Source of the DNA: SAR92 clade bacterium
Lineage (GTDB): Bacteria; Pseudomonadota; Gammaproteobacteria; Pseudomonadales; Porticoccaceae
NCBI GenBank assembly: GCA_014381985.1
Contig: JACNKP010000062.1
Span: 1-64,000, forward strand
DNA length: 64,000 nucleotides
Direction: 5' to 3'
Below, one piece after another: positions 1-8,437 of this stretch. Made by a program: the position numbers and the translations under genes. The notes under the pieces are model-generated. The model was not told the DNA's origin, did no database searches, and saw only the letters and a program-made list of their open reading frames with translations. The number at the start of each line of letters is the position of its first letter. Position 1 is the stretch's first letter.

Positions 1-455
1 CCCCGAATATGAAGGGTGGCTTGCCTGCTTTTTTAGTCGAAACCAGTGGGCTTATTTCAGGTTTTATGATTGCTCAGGTAACCGCCGCGGCTCTAGTGTC
101 TGAAAACAAAACCCTGGCCCATCCCGCCAGCGTTGATAGTATTCCCACATCAGCCAACCAAGAAGATCATGTCAGTATGGCAACGTTTGCGGCACGCAGG
201 CTATGTGATATGACAGAAAACACTGACTATGTGGTTGCTGTCGAGCTACTAAGTGCGGTGCAGGCCGTTGAGTTTCATCAACCTCATGTTACGTCGCCAG
301 CCTTACAGAATGTAGTTGACCAGACACGTCAGCGGGTCCCTAGGTACACCGAAGATCGGTTTTTTGCGCCAGATATTACCGCCGCTAGAGCGTTAATCAG
401 TGAGGCTTATTTTTATACCTTGGTCGCCGATATACTGCCTTCTGGAGCAAGTTAA
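1..455 (+). CDS. hutH: Histidine ammonia-lyase, C-terminal part (cut by window edge)
   Basis: HutH removes ammonia from L-histidine to give urocanate, the first step of cytoplasmic histidine degradation. Only the last ~150 codons are present; the reading frame is open to the left edge, starting with the codon at 3. The visible part contains the family C-terminal core around [18 protein letters not shown] and [20 protein letters not shown], followed by the usual helical tail. The Ala-Ser-Gly triplet that forms the MIO cofactor lies upstream and cannot be checked. hutG follows after two bases, so the two are co-transcribed. The family match is direct; upstream hut genes such as hutU are only inferred. 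Confidence 0.95.
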   Translation, partial: PNMKGGLPAFLVETSGLISGFMIAQVTAAALVSENKTLAHPASVDSIPTSANQEDHVSMATFAARRLCDMTENTDYVVAVELLSAVQAVEFHQPHVTSPALQNVVDQTRQRVPRYTEDRFFAPDITAARALISEAYFYTLVADILPSGAS

Positions 456-457
456 AT

Positions 458-1243
458 ATGGACATTGTTTCTCTTGCCGAGAACACTGGGCCGCTATTAG
501 TGAGCTTTCCTCATTCAGGTACTTTTGTGCCGCAGGCTATAAAAGAAACCCTTACTCAGGCGGCATTGCCCTTGCCTGACACCGATTGGCATGTGCCTCG
601 TTTGTACGGTTTTTTGGCTGACATGCCGGTGTCTACTATTACCGCAAATTATTCTCGCTACGTCGTTGATGTAAATCGGTTTAGTCAGGGCTCTGCTCTG
701 TATCCAGGACAGAGTGAAACGGAAGTATGTCCAACGACGACCTTTAGTGAGCACGCTATTTACCTGCAGGGAAAGTCGCCAAATAAGGCCCAGATAGACC
801 AGCGTATTCAAGCCTATTGGCAGCCTTATCATAAGGCGCTTGCAGATCAGCTTGAGCGCATTAAAGCCATTCATGGTTACGCTTTACTGTGGGACGCCCA
901 TAGTATTGCCAGTGTAGTACCGCGCTTTTTTACGGGCACATTACCTGACCTAAATCTGGGTACGGCTGAGAGCCTATCTTGTCGACCAGATCTAGGGAAC
1001 GACCTGTTTAAAATAATGCAACAGAGTCAGTTTTCAGCGGTGCGTGACAGCCGGTTTAAAGGCGGTTATATAACGCGCCATTATGGTCAACCACAGGGGG
1101 ATATTCATGCCGTGCAAATGGAGATAGCCCAGAGCACATACACGGAAGAGCACAGCGATAATGGTTATGATGAGACTAAGGCGGCCAAGCTTGGGGAGTT
1201 TCTTCAGACAATGATTTTGGCGTTAAGCCGCACTAAAATTTGA
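458..1243 (+). CDS. hutG: N-formylglutamate deformylase
   Basis: This 261-residue protein matches the N-formylglutamate amidohydrolase family, which hydrolyses N-formyl-L-glutamate to glutamate and formate, the last step of the five-step Hut pathway. Visible family features are the N-terminal SFPHSGTFVP segment, the VDVNRF region, LLWDAHSI with its metal-binding Asp-His, and a C-terminal GGYITRHYG stretch. The ATG lies two bases after the hutH stop, implying translational coupling. The pairing means this organism uses the formylglutamate branch rather than the direct formiminoglutamate hydrolysis branch. Length is normal for the family. Confidence 0.93.
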   Translation: MDIVSLAENTGPLLVSFPHSGTFVPQAIKETLTQAALPLPDTDWHVPRLYGFLADMPVSTITANYSRYVVDVNRFSQGSALYPGQSETEVCPTTTFSEHAIYLQGKSPNKAQIDQRIQAYWQPYHKALADQLERIKAIHGYALLWDAHSIASVVPRFFTGTLPDLNLGTAESLSCRPDLGNDLFKIMQQSQFSAVRDSRFKGGYITRHYGQPQGDIHAVQMEIAQSTYTEEHSDNGYDETKAAKLGEFLQTMILALSRTKI

Positions 1244-1261
1244 TAAAAAACGGAAAAGATA

Positions 1262-2431
1262 ATGAAAAAAACGCCCCTTTTTATTTTTGTTTTACTTGTA
1301 GCTCTAGTGGTTGTCGCCTTTAGTTTAGGCCCCGCTTATATTGAACGTGACATGAACAGAGTCTCGCCACACACAAATTATGTTGTGTCTGAACAAGCAA
1401 AAACACTCCACGCAAGTTTGTTGATTGGTGACTGGCATGCCGACAGCGCTTTATGGGACCGAGATCTATCTAAACAATATGATTATGGGCATGTTGATAT
1501 TCCACGCATGCAGCAGGGCAATATGGCCTTGCAAATGTTTACAACAGTAACCAAGTCACCTGCGGATCAAAATTACGACAGCAACCAAACCAGCGCCCGT
1601 GATAATATTACTGCTCTTGTGGTGGTGCAGGGTTGGCCGATTAAAACGTGGAATAGTTTGACCGAAAGGGCGATTTTTCAGGCCGAAAAAATTCACGATT
1701 TGGCGCGTCGAAACGGTGACAATTTTATGTTGATTCAATCACAAACTGACCTTGATAGTTTTCTACAGCGACGCGCATTAAATCAAAGTCTTATTGGTGG
1801 GTTGCTAGGGACCGAAGGCTCTCATGCCCTAGATGGTAACTTGGATAATATTCAGAGGCTGTATGATAAAGGCTTCCGCATGATGAGCCTGCAACATTTC
1901 TTTGACAACAAATTAGGGGGCTCTCTCCATGGCGTTAGTGGCTTAGGCTTGACCGATTTTGGCAGACAGGCTGTCATGCAAATGCTTGCACTTGATATTA
2001 TGATTGATGTTTCTCACTCGTCTGAGAGCGTGGTTAGAGACACTCTAGCACTATCTGACCAACCTTTGTTGGTCAGCCATACGGGGTTTCAAGGTCACTG
2101 CCAGTCGGCTCGTAATATTAGTGATTTGTTAATGCAAGACATTGCAGAGCAAGGCGGCCTTATAGCCATTGGGTTCTGGGATGGTGCGGTGTGTGACAAT
2201 ACGCCCAAGGCAGTCGCCGCCGCCATTACCTATGGCATCCAATTAGTCGGCGCAGGCCATGTCGCCCTAGGGTCTGATTTTGATGGTTCAATCACCCCAG
2301 GGTTTGATGTTTCAGAACTTGTCGCTATCACCCATGAGCTGCTCGAATCTGGCGTGACCGAACCACAGATTCGGCAGGTCATGGGTGAAAATATGGTGCG
2401 GTTTTTACAAAAAAATCTACCGAAACACTAG
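1262..2431 (+). CDS. Membrane dipeptidase, peptidase family M19
   Basis: A 389-residue protein of the renal-dipeptidase (M19) family, zinc enzymes that hydrolyse dipeptides. An N-terminal hydrophobic helix (about residues 6-25) without a lipobox suggests an inner-membrane anchor with a periplasmic catalytic domain. Metal-site motifs are visible: the HAD triad in GDWHADSALWD, the bridging Glu in LLGTEGSHAL, the His of DVSHSS, SHTGFQGHC, and a C-terminal GSDFDGSITPGF. It begins 18 bases after hutG with a GGAAAAG ribosome site, so it is probably in the hut transcript and may supply amino acids from peptides; that link is inference. Confidence 0.88.
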   Translation: MKKTPLFIFVLLVALVVVAFSLGPAYIERDMNRVSPHTNYVVSEQAKTLHASLLIGDWHADSALWDRDLSKQYDYGHVDIPRMQQGNMALQMFTTVTKSPADQNYDSNQTSARDNITALVVVQGWPIKTWNSLTERAIFQAEKIHDLARRNGDNFMLIQSQTDLDSFLQRRALNQSLIGGLLGTEGSHALDGNLDNIQRLYDKGFRMMSLQHFFDNKLGGSLHGVSGLGLTDFGRQAVMQMLALDIMIDVSHSSESVVRDTLALSDQPLLVSHTGFQGHCQSARNISDLLMQDIAEQGGLIAIGFWDGAVCDNTPKAVAAAITYGIQLVGAGHVALGSDFDGSITPGFDVSELVAITHELLESGVTEPQIRQVMGENMVRFLQKNLPKH

Positions 2432-2485
2432 CCTGTTAAATGCTTTTTTAAGTATGATCGGCATTCTAATTTTAAGGACAATAAA

Positions 2486-2770
2486 ATGATTGCAGTTATC
2501 GCTAAGTTGAATGTTAAATCCGGATGTGAAGAAGAGTTTGAGACAGCTATGCTGAATCTTGCGGCTCAAGTAAATGAGAATGAGCCAGGAAACCACCTTT
2601 ACAAATTATGTGAAAAAGTAGATGGCAAGTATGTCGTCATGGAGCTGTACGAAGATCAAGCCGCTGTCGCAGCGCACGCTGAGTCTGCGCATTTTAAAGC
2701 GGCAGGCGCCGAGTTCGGCGGGCTGATGGCTGGTGCACCAGAGATCACGCGCATGGAAGTCATTGGTTAG
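2486..2770 (+). CDS. Small ABM-domain protein (antibiotic biosynthesis monooxygenase fold)
   Basis: A 94-residue protein with the dimeric ferredoxin-like ABM fold: an N-terminal MIAVIAKLNVKSGCEEEFE strand-helix, a central ENEPGNHLYKLCE, and VMELYEDQAAVAAHAESAHF near residue 65. Relatives include YgiN-like quinol monooxygenases and many uncharacterised small proteins; substrate cannot be told from sequence. It follows the M19 gene by 54 bases with its own AAGGA ribosome site, and a hairpin lies just downstream, so it may be a single gene or the end of the hut transcript. Confidence 0.8.
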   Translation: MIAVIAKLNVKSGCEEEFETAMLNLAAQVNENEPGNHLYKLCEKVDGKYVVMELYEDQAAVAAHAESAHFKAAGAEFGGLMAGAPEITRMEVIG

Positions 2771-2777
2771 ATTATCT

Positions 2778-2803
2778 ATGCCGAGTTCTCGCTCGGCATT
2801 TCT
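2778..2803 (+). terminator. Possible terminator after the ABM gene
   Basis: A perfect 8-bp stem (ATGCCGAG at 2778-2785, CTCGGCAT at 2792-2799) with a six-base loop starts eight bases after the stop codon. The following T-tract is short (TTCTC), so it is a weak candidate. Confidence 0.5.
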
Positions 2804-2952
2804 CCCATCTATACGGCGAACATCACCTTTAACAAAAGCTAACAGTGGTTTTAGTTAACAGCGCGTACTGTGATCCAACACTCATTTTTTGTTACCCCCA
2901 AGTAATACTCTAACTCACTACACTAGAAAAATGACGTTGGGAGATTTCATCA

Positions 2953-3510
2953 ATGAAGCCTCAGCAGCAGGGGTTTTCACTTATCGAATTACTGATTTGC
3001 ATCGGTATCTTATCCATTTTATTAACGATTTCACTACCCTCTATGGGGACTTTCACCGCCAAGCAAAGAGTTGCGGCGCAGATTTATGATATTCGACATG
3101 CTTTATATTTAACTAGAAGTTTAGCGGTGACCCAAGGACAGGTTTGGAAAATGTGTTTACTTGATGCTGCCAACGCCTGTGTCAAAGAAGGCGGGCAGTC
3201 CATTGCCGTCTTTAGAGATGACAATAATGATCATAAACTGAGTGGCGATGAGCCTCTAAAGAAAACCTCAGACATTAGAGGGGTAACCATAAAACTCTCC
3301 GCCTCTAATCGTGCCTATGTGCGCTTTAAAATGACCGGAGAATCCAAAGAGTCGGGTAATTTTCAGGTATGCAGTTCAGTCCCAGATATGACTCATGGGC
3401 GTCAGGTTATTATCTACAGAAGCGGTCGTATTCGATTATCGGTGGATACTAACAACGACGGCTATCATGAGTCCGCAAGCGGTGTTATTAGGTGTACGCC
3501 AACCGCTTGA
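2953..3510 (+). CDS. fimT: FimT/GspH-family minor pilin-like protein
   Basis: A 185-residue type IV prepilin. The short leader MKPQQQG is followed by the prepilin peptidase site G^FSLIELL with Glu at +5 and a single hydrophobic helix; the rest is a GspH/FimT-type globular domain. A GGGAG site nine bases upstream of ATG 2953 supports this start. Four cysteines occur in the globular part. FimT-like proteins act as minor components of type IV pili and in some species bind DNA; function here is inferred. It is the first gene of the pilin cluster and is separated by 143 bases from the next gene. Confidence 0.85.
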   Translation: MKPQQQGFSLIELLICIGILSILLTISLPSMGTFTAKQRVAAQIYDIRHALYLTRSLAVTQGQVWKMCLLDAANACVKEGGQSIAVFRDDNNDHKLSGDEPLKKTSDIRGVTIKLSASNRAYVRFKMTGESKESGNFQVCSSVPDMTHGRQVIIYRSGRIRLSVDTNNDGYHESASGVIRCTPTA

Positions 3511-3613
3511 CCGGCCATAGCAGACCGAAATTGTGACATAGCTCTCATTTTTGAAAAATTAATGACAAAGAATGTTCGTTTTTGTCGCCTCTACCAGGGA
3601 AAAGGAAGAGACT

Positions 3614-3652
3614 ATGGATATCCTAGGTATAAATAATGTTTTGGAATTGTGA
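3614..3652 (+). other. Short upstream ORF (12 codons) coupled to pilE-like gene
   Basis: An ATG at 3614 sits three bases after a good AAGGAAGAG ribosome site and opens a 12-codon frame ending with TGA at 3650-3652, one base before the preferred pilin start at 3654. The geometry resembles a translated leader that hands ribosomes to the pilin gene. No homologue is recognised and it may be chance. Confidence 0.3.
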
Positions 3653-3653
3653 C

Positions 3654-4064
3654 ATGGATGTTCGTCGACACCACATTGGGTTTACCCTAATCGAACTGCT
3701 AATAGTGGTTGCTATTATTGGCATTCTTGCGTCAATGGCTTATCCCAGTTATCAACAATATATAGTCAAAGGTAACCGAGCAGCTGCACAGCAATTTTTA
3801 CTTGAGGCGGCCAGTGTTCAGCATCAGTATTTTCTCGCTAATAATGGTAATGGTTACGCCAATCAAGCAACGCTTCTAGGATCAAGTGCATTACTCAGCA
3901 CGCCAGGCAGAGTCGCTAGCTATTACACCATTACTTCGCTTCCCTTAACGGAAACAAGCTCTGCGACTTTTACAGTCACGGCAACGCCGGTTAATAGCGG
4001 CATTCAGTTGGCTGACGGCGTGCTATCAATAGACAATATTGGTTCAAAAACGGGAGCATGGTAA
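3654..4064 (+). CDS. pilE: PilE-like type IV minor pilin
   Basis: A type IV prepilin of 136 residues. The leader MDVRRHHIG precedes the cleavage site G^FTLIELLIVVAIIGILAS and a typical N-terminal helix; the C-terminal half with QYFLANNGNGYA and SYYTITS matches PilE-type minor pilins of pseudomonads. I chose ATG 3654 because GGAA lies seven bases upstream; an in-frame ATG at 3636 would add six residues but has no ribosome site. In Pseudomonas pilE comes last, after pilY1; here it precedes fimU-pilV-pilW-pilX. The stop overlaps the start of the next gene by one base, so translation is coupled. Confidence 0.85.
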   Translation: MDVRRHHIGFTLIELLIVVAIIGILASMAYPSYQQYIVKGNRAAAQQFLLEAASVQHQYFLANNGNGYANQATLLGSSALLSTPGRVASYYTITSLPLTETSSATFTVTATPVNSGIQLADGVLSIDNIGSKTGAW

Positions 4065-4606
4065 TGCGATATAAAAACCCTTCACGATATTTAACCAAGA
4101 CACACAGCGGGTTTACGCTGATTGAGTTGCTCGTGGTGATTAGCATTGCGGCTATCATAATGGCAATTGCAGTGCCCAGTTTCAATCAACTAGTTGGCCA
4201 GCAAAGAGTCAAAGCAGCCGCGAATGATTTTAAAAGTGCTGTTGCGCTAGCGCGTTCTGAAGCGAGGAAAACAGGTTTAAATACAAGCATAAGACAAATT
4301 GGTAAAACTTCCGTCACTGGCGGCTCATGGGAAAAGATGCGTGACGGCTGGCATGTTTTTAATAAACCCAACGACACAGTAGACATAAGTTTAGTGCGCC
4401 AGCTTGAAGCGAGTAGTATTAAGTTAAAAGGTAACGCTAAAAAGGGTCTTGTTTTGGCTGGCAAGACAGGCCGTGTAAATGAAAATAAGTCCAAAAAAAT
4501 CTGTTTTAAAGATGCCAGTAATAACAGTGACATTCCTGTATATACTGTCTATATAAATAAAGCAGGTTCTGCGACAGTCAAGGAATCGGCCTCATGTCCA
4601 GCCTAA
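4064..4606 (+). CDS. fimU: FimU/GspH-like minor pilin
   Basis: A 180-residue prepilin with leader ending SG^FTLIELLVVISIAAIIMA, Glu at +5, and a GspH-type domain rich in Lys. In Pseudomonas FimU joins PilV, PilW and PilX in the pilus-priming tip complex. The ATG at 4064 overlaps the upstream TAA by one base and has GGGAG seven bases before it; ATG 4058 lies too close to that site. The gene overlaps pilV by 13 bases. Assignment to FimU rather than a second FimT rests mainly on position before pilV. Confidence 0.82.
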   Translation: MRYKNPSRYLTKTHSGFTLIELLVVISIAAIIMAIAVPSFNQLVGQQRVKAAANDFKSAVALARSEARKTGLNTSIRQIGKTSVTGGSWEKMRDGWHVFNKPNDTVDISLVRQLEASSIKLKGNAKKGLVLAGKTGRVNENKSKKICFKDASNNSDIPVYTVYINKAGSATVKESASCPA

Positions 4607-5613
4607 AAAGGTCTCATCCACATGTAGCAAAAATTAAGCCTGTCCAAGGTTTTACATTAGTCGAAGTGCTCGTAACTTTTGTGATTATGGCAGTTGGATT
4701 GTTAGGTTTTCTCAATTTGCAGAATCGATCATTAACTGCAGAGCTGGAAGCATCTAATCGTGTACAGGCTTCAATTTTGGCCGAATACATGATCGAGCGG
4801 ATAAAGTCTGATCCAAATATAGCGACCCACTGTACAGGTTTCACACCCACGACTTTTGGTGTTGATTATAACTCCGTCTTTAGCTGCTCCTCTTTTACTC
4901 AGAGTGCAGCGGCAGCAAATACTTGGGATGCTCTTCTTGATGGAGAGCATGAAAAAATGGGTACAGCTGACATGGGTGCACCTGCCCAGGCGCGTGGGTG
5001 TGTTGACTACCAAATTAGAACTAACTTAGCACCTGCAAAATATACAGTTTCAGTTGCTTGGCGAGGGTTTTCCGAGTCAAAAGTGTCAGATGCAGGCGTG
5101 GCTTGTGGTAAAGATGAATATAACGTTGGCAGTGTAAATTTGCGTAGGGTTATTTCATATGACGTTATTATTCCTTCAATCGATCCATACGTATCCCCAC
5201 CAAACTGCGCGGATGATAATACATGCCCACCAATTTGTGAGTTAGATGATTCCTGTGAGGACGTTGAACCATGTAGTTCAACGAGTTGGACGCCGGCTGG
5301 CGGATGGATAACTGCCTCATCAGGAAGTAGCAGCTATGGCTATACAGGGCATTCTATGTATTTAACTCAAAATACTACTTTTTCAGGAAATCTTGAGATG
5401 ACTGATCTGTGTCTAAATGGACATACCCTAACGATAAATAATGGGTCTATTAAAATTGAAGAGTTCAATTGCCATCAAGTCCCTTCACCCCAATTGAACA
5501 CTGGTAATATAATCCTTAATAATGAGGACGGATGCTACATACATGATTATCTAGGGCATGGTCATAGTATTCCCAGCGGTGTTTCTATACAACATCCGAG
5601 CTCAGACGACTGA
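4594..5613 (+). CDS. pilV: PilV minor pilin with a long Cys-rich C-terminal extension
   Basis: The N-terminal ~195 residues match PilV: leader ending QG^FTLVEVLVTFVIMAVGLLGFL (cleavage near residue 19), NRSLTAELEASNR and MIERIKSDP. PilV is a minor pilin of the tip/priming complex. Family members are usually about 160-200 residues; this one has 339. The extra part starts near residue 200 with five closely spaced cysteines (205, 211, 215, 221, 227), then a Ser/Gly/Thr-rich segment and a domain with repeated LTI/NNGSI strands that could be beta-rich. No homologue of this domain is recognised. Its stop overlaps the pilW start (TGATG). Confidence 0.82.
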   Translation: MSSLKRSHPHVAKIKPVQGFTLVEVLVTFVIMAVGLLGFLNLQNRSLTAELEASNRVQASILAEYMIERIKSDPNIATHCTGFTPTTFGVDYNSVFSCSSFTQSAAAANTWDALLDGEHEKMGTADMGAPAQARGCVDYQIRTNLAPAKYTVSVAWRGFSESKVSDAGVACGKDEYNVGSVNLRRVISYDVIIPSIDPYVSPPNCADDNTCPPICELDDSCEDVEPCSSTSWTPAGGWITASSGSSSYGYTGHSMYLTQNTTFSGNLEMTDLCLNGHTLTINNGSIKIEEFNCHQVPSPQLNTGNIILNNEDGCYIHDYLGHGHSIPSGVSIQHPSSDD

Positions 5614-6611
5614 TGATTGTTATAAGTGCAAGTGGTAACAAAAGGATGCTTATTAGAAGGCGCAAATTTGTTACGCGCGCTCACAGCTCAGGCTTCTCCT
5701 TAATTGAACTAATGATGGCTCTAGCACTTGGGCTGGTTATAACATGGTCGGTATTAGAGGTATCGTTATCGTCTTTGAGGTCAAGTCAGACTTTAAATAA
5801 TAGTAGTGAGATCAATGAGACAGGGAGATATTTAACTCAGTTTTTGCAAAAAGAAATTAGTATGGCGGGATTTTTGGGTAGGCTTACCGATATACCTTCA
5901 AAATCAACATCACCCTCGCGATGGATGTGCCGTCCCGTTATGAAATGGGATGACCTTACATTTTCGATCGATGGTTTAAATGATATGTCAGGAACCGATA
6001 GCCTATGCGATACTAGCTTTCAGCCACTGGCTGGTTCAGATGTATTGATGATACGGCGAACAAGCTCAAAAGAGATTGTGTATTCAAACCCTCTAAATCC
6101 AGACAGCTATTATCTTCAGGCCAAAACGGGTACTGAAAATTCCGTAACGGATATAGACACAGTGGTAAGAATAGCACTTGGTTCTTGGGATAATTTTCCG
6201 TTGCTAGAAATGGACGCAACAACAAGAATGCCCATTTATCGATATCTGCACTCGTTCTATTTTATCGATCAGAACAATACTTTTAGAACAATGAGCAGAG
6301 AAGATGGCGCTTGGATTTCTGAACCAATAGCTAATTCCGTTGTAGATTTCCAAGTGGAATACGGGATTGATACTAATGACGACAATGTCGCTGACAAGAT
6401 TGGTTTCCCAGCGAATAGGGATGAATGGCAAGCGTTAATATCAGTAAAAATATCATTATTGGTTAGTGGTGCTATGCCTCAAATCGTTGCAAGTGATACG
6501 AGCTTTTTTTACGCGGGTAACACGTCAAGTTTTACTAATGATAGATTCAAGCGACGTTTATTTGTTAGCGTGACCGAACCTACAAATTTAACAATGAGGC
6601 TAGGCGATTGA
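5613..6611 (+). CDS. pilW: PilW minor pilin
   Basis: A 332-residue prepilin of the PilW family, the largest component of the minor-pilin priming complex. The leader ends SSG^FSLIELMMALALGLVITW; downstream ETGRYLTQFLQKEISMAGFLG is characteristic of PilW. The start overlaps the pilV stop by one base. An in-frame ATG at 5646, preceded by AAAAGG, is an alternative that shortens the leader by 11 residues. The stop overlaps the pilX start. Family assignment is firm. Confidence 0.85.
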   Translation: MIVISASGNKRMLIRRRKFVTRAHSSGFSLIELMMALALGLVITWSVLEVSLSSLRSSQTLNNSSEINETGRYLTQFLQKEISMAGFLGRLTDIPSKSTSPSRWMCRPVMKWDDLTFSIDGLNDMSGTDSLCDTSFQPLAGSDVLMIRRTSSKEIVYSNPLNPDSYYLQAKTGTENSVTDIDTVVRIALGSWDNFPLLEMDATTRMPIYRYLHSFYFIDQNNTFRTMSREDGAWISEPIANSVVDFQVEYGIDTNDDNVADKIGFPANRDEWQALISVKISLLVSGAMPQIVASDTSFFYAGNTSSFTNDRFKRRLFVSVTEPTNLTMRLGD

Positions 6612-7468
6612 ACGTCTTGAATTTAAGTGATGCCGTCTATCGGCAGAGAGGTGCTGTTCTTCCCACAGCTCTGATAATACTGGTCGTTTTAACGATTCTC
6701 GGTTTAAGCTCAGTGAGCCTAAGTAACAATAATACCAAGATCGCACAAAATCACCTACGTCTGCAAGAGGTAGAAAGAGTTGCACAAAATGCATCGAACT
6801 ATTTGATTTCTAGCTATCCTGACAATAAGAATGAGGTTTTTGGATCATTATTTACAGGTTTTGATACTCACAGCACGTCAATTTCGACAAGTACAGAGTG
6901 CATTCAGCAATGGACGGGACCTGTCGATTCTGGATTAGATACTTTGCCAGGGACGGAACAAACATCGACAGGACACTCTTACTACTCTGGAAGATATTAC
7001 TGGTTGAGTGGCGCATCATGGAGCAAGCATCCGCATCTTGATAGTAGCTCTCATCTGACAGTTGTTGGTAATTTGGTTATTCCTGACTGTGGTGGTGGTT
7101 TCAAAAAATCTTCTGGAGGGTTGATTCGCTTTACCGGAACCGCCGCTGTTTGCACAGAAAAAGGTAGTTGGAATTCTGCTGTTGAATTAGAGCAAGTGAC
7201 CATTGCAGAATTACTGGCAGAATGCACCACTTGCGAGCCATCAATATACTTCACTGATTGGGAAACTAAGGTGATTGCCACTCACAGCACATCGGGAGCA
7301 ACGGCTGCGGTGACAACGGGGTTTCGTTACAAAAGCACAGACAATGCTGGCTGTTTGGATTCATACTCGGGTACGGCACCTACCGACTACACGGGCCCTG
7401 TAATAGCAGATTTGTTAATGGACAGTGTTGACTTGCGCAGAACCTATCGATTTCAGGATGTCGACTAA
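6608..7468 (+). CDS. pilX: PilX minor pilin
   Basis: A 286-residue PilX-like protein. It has the N-terminal RQRGAVLPTALIILVVLTILGLSS segment, in which the usual FxLxE of pilins is replaced by AVLPTAL as in other PilX proteins, and QNHLRLQEVERVAQNA after the helix. The likely start is TTG at 6608, overlapping the pilW TGA by three bases. In Pseudomonas pilX is followed by pilY1; here the next gene is nadE, convergent and 17 bases away, so the cluster ends without a PilY1 adhesin. The protein is longer than typical PilX (about 170-200 residues). Confidence 0.8.
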   Translation: MNVLNLSDAVYRQRGAVLPTALIILVVLTILGLSSVSLSNNNTKIAQNHLRLQEVERVAQNASNYLISSYPDNKNEVFGSLFTGFDTHSTSISTSTECIQQWTGPVDSGLDTLPGTEQTSTGHSYYSGRYYWLSGASWSKHPHLDSSSHLTVVGNLVIPDCGGGFKKSSGGLIRFTGTAAVCTEKGSWNSAVELEQVTIAELLAECTTCEPSIYFTDWETKVIATHSTSGATAAVTTGFRYKSTDNAGCLDSYSGTAPTDYTGPVIADLLMDSVDLRRTYRFQDVD

Positions 7469-7485
7469 AATTTTACCGCAGTTAA

Positions 7486-8316
7486 CTAATCATAAACCGT
7501 GGCAATAGGCAAACGCTTATGCTGCGTTTTGGCGTAGATTGCAATTAACCGCTGTTCTGCCTCAGCACTGACTGCTTTGCCTTCAAGAAAATCATCAATG
7601 TCATCGTAGGACAGGCCAAGCACTTGCTCATCTTCTTTCTGCGGGCTTAGGCACTCTAAATCTGCCGTTGGCGTTTTGGTCACTAGGGCATCAGGCGCAC
7701 CCATGGTTTTGGCGAGCAAGCGCACTTGACGTTTGCTCAGGCCAAACAGCGGTGCCAAGTCACAGGCGCCATCTCCAAACTTGGTGTAAAACCCTGTGAT
7801 GTTCTCTGCGGAGTGGTCGGTACCCAGCACAAGACCACCGAGCATGCCGGCTATTTCATATTGCGACACCATGCGTGCCCGCGCCTTAACATTGCCCTTG
7901 GCAAAATCAACCGCGTCTGCGTTGGGCAATAGACCGTTGTCTTCAAGCGTTGCACAGACACTGGCGTTGATGGCGTCAACACCCTCTTTGATATTCACAG
8001 TGAGGCTTAGACTAGGCTGAATAAAGGCCAGAGACACCTGCGCATCATCTTCGTCTTTCTGGGTGCCATAGGGCAGGCGTACAGCGGCAAACCGGTAGTC
8101 TGTGCAATCATACTGCTGGTTTAGACCATCAACGGCTAGCTGGGCTAGACGACCGCAGGTCGAGGAATCTACCCCACCGCTAATACCTAGAACAAGGGTT
8201 TTGGCACCAGCATTAGTAAGTTGGCCCTGAATGAACGCGACTCTGCGAGAAATTTCAAAGTCTGGATCAATAGCGGGAAGGACCCGCATCTCATCGATAA
8301 TGTCTTGCTTGTTCAT
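7486..8316 (-). CDS. nadE: NH3-dependent NAD+ synthetase
   Basis: NadE amidates deamido-NAD to NAD with ATP and ammonia in the cytoplasm. The 276-residue protein has the PP-loop signature [65 protein letters not shown] and a C-terminal KRLPI. There is no nitrilase (glutaminase) domain, so it uses free ammonia. I chose ATG 8316 (MNKQDII), which has AGGTGG upstream; a GTG at 8349 is possible. It sits between pilX and bamD, where P. aeruginosa has pilSR. Confidence 0.93.
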   Translation of the reverse strand: MNKQDIIDEMRVLPAIDPDFEISRRVAFIQGQLTNAGAKTLVLGISGGVDSSTCGRLAQLAVDGLNQQYDCTDYRFAAVRLPYGTQKDEDDAQVSLAFIQPSLSLTVNIKEGVDAINASVCATLEDNGLLPNADAVDFAKGNVKARARMVSQYEIAGMLGGLVLGTDHSAENITGFYTKFGDGACDLAPLFGLSKRQVRLLAKTMGAPDALVTKTPTADLECLSPQKEDEQVLGLSYDDIDDFLEGKAVSAEAEQRLIAIYAKTQHKRLPIATVYD

Positions 8317-8387
8317 GATGATATTTTGTCCACCTGGGGTTGGGGACACAGGCTGATTAGCCTGTTAGTCCAAAGGTGAGTCTACGT

Positions 8388-8431
8388 TAGGAAGATCACG
8401 TCTTGTCCTACTGATAAACGTCATCTTCCTA
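8388..8431. repeat. Inverted repeat, 14-bp arms, after bamD
   Basis: TAGGAAGATCACGT (8388-8401) and ACGTCATCTTCCTA (8418-8431) are complementary at 13 of 14 positions with a 16-base loop. It starts seven bases past the bamD stop, where a terminator would be expected, but no T-tract follows on either strand. A second perfect 6-bp hairpin (CAGGCT-GATT-AGCCTG) lies at 8349-8364. Confidence 0.6.
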
Positions 8432-8437
8432 CAGTAT

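Noticed and set aside
2889-3089. 66-codon frame overlapping the fimT start
   Set aside because: Out of frame with the clear prepilin gene, no ribosome site and no signal; a chance frame.
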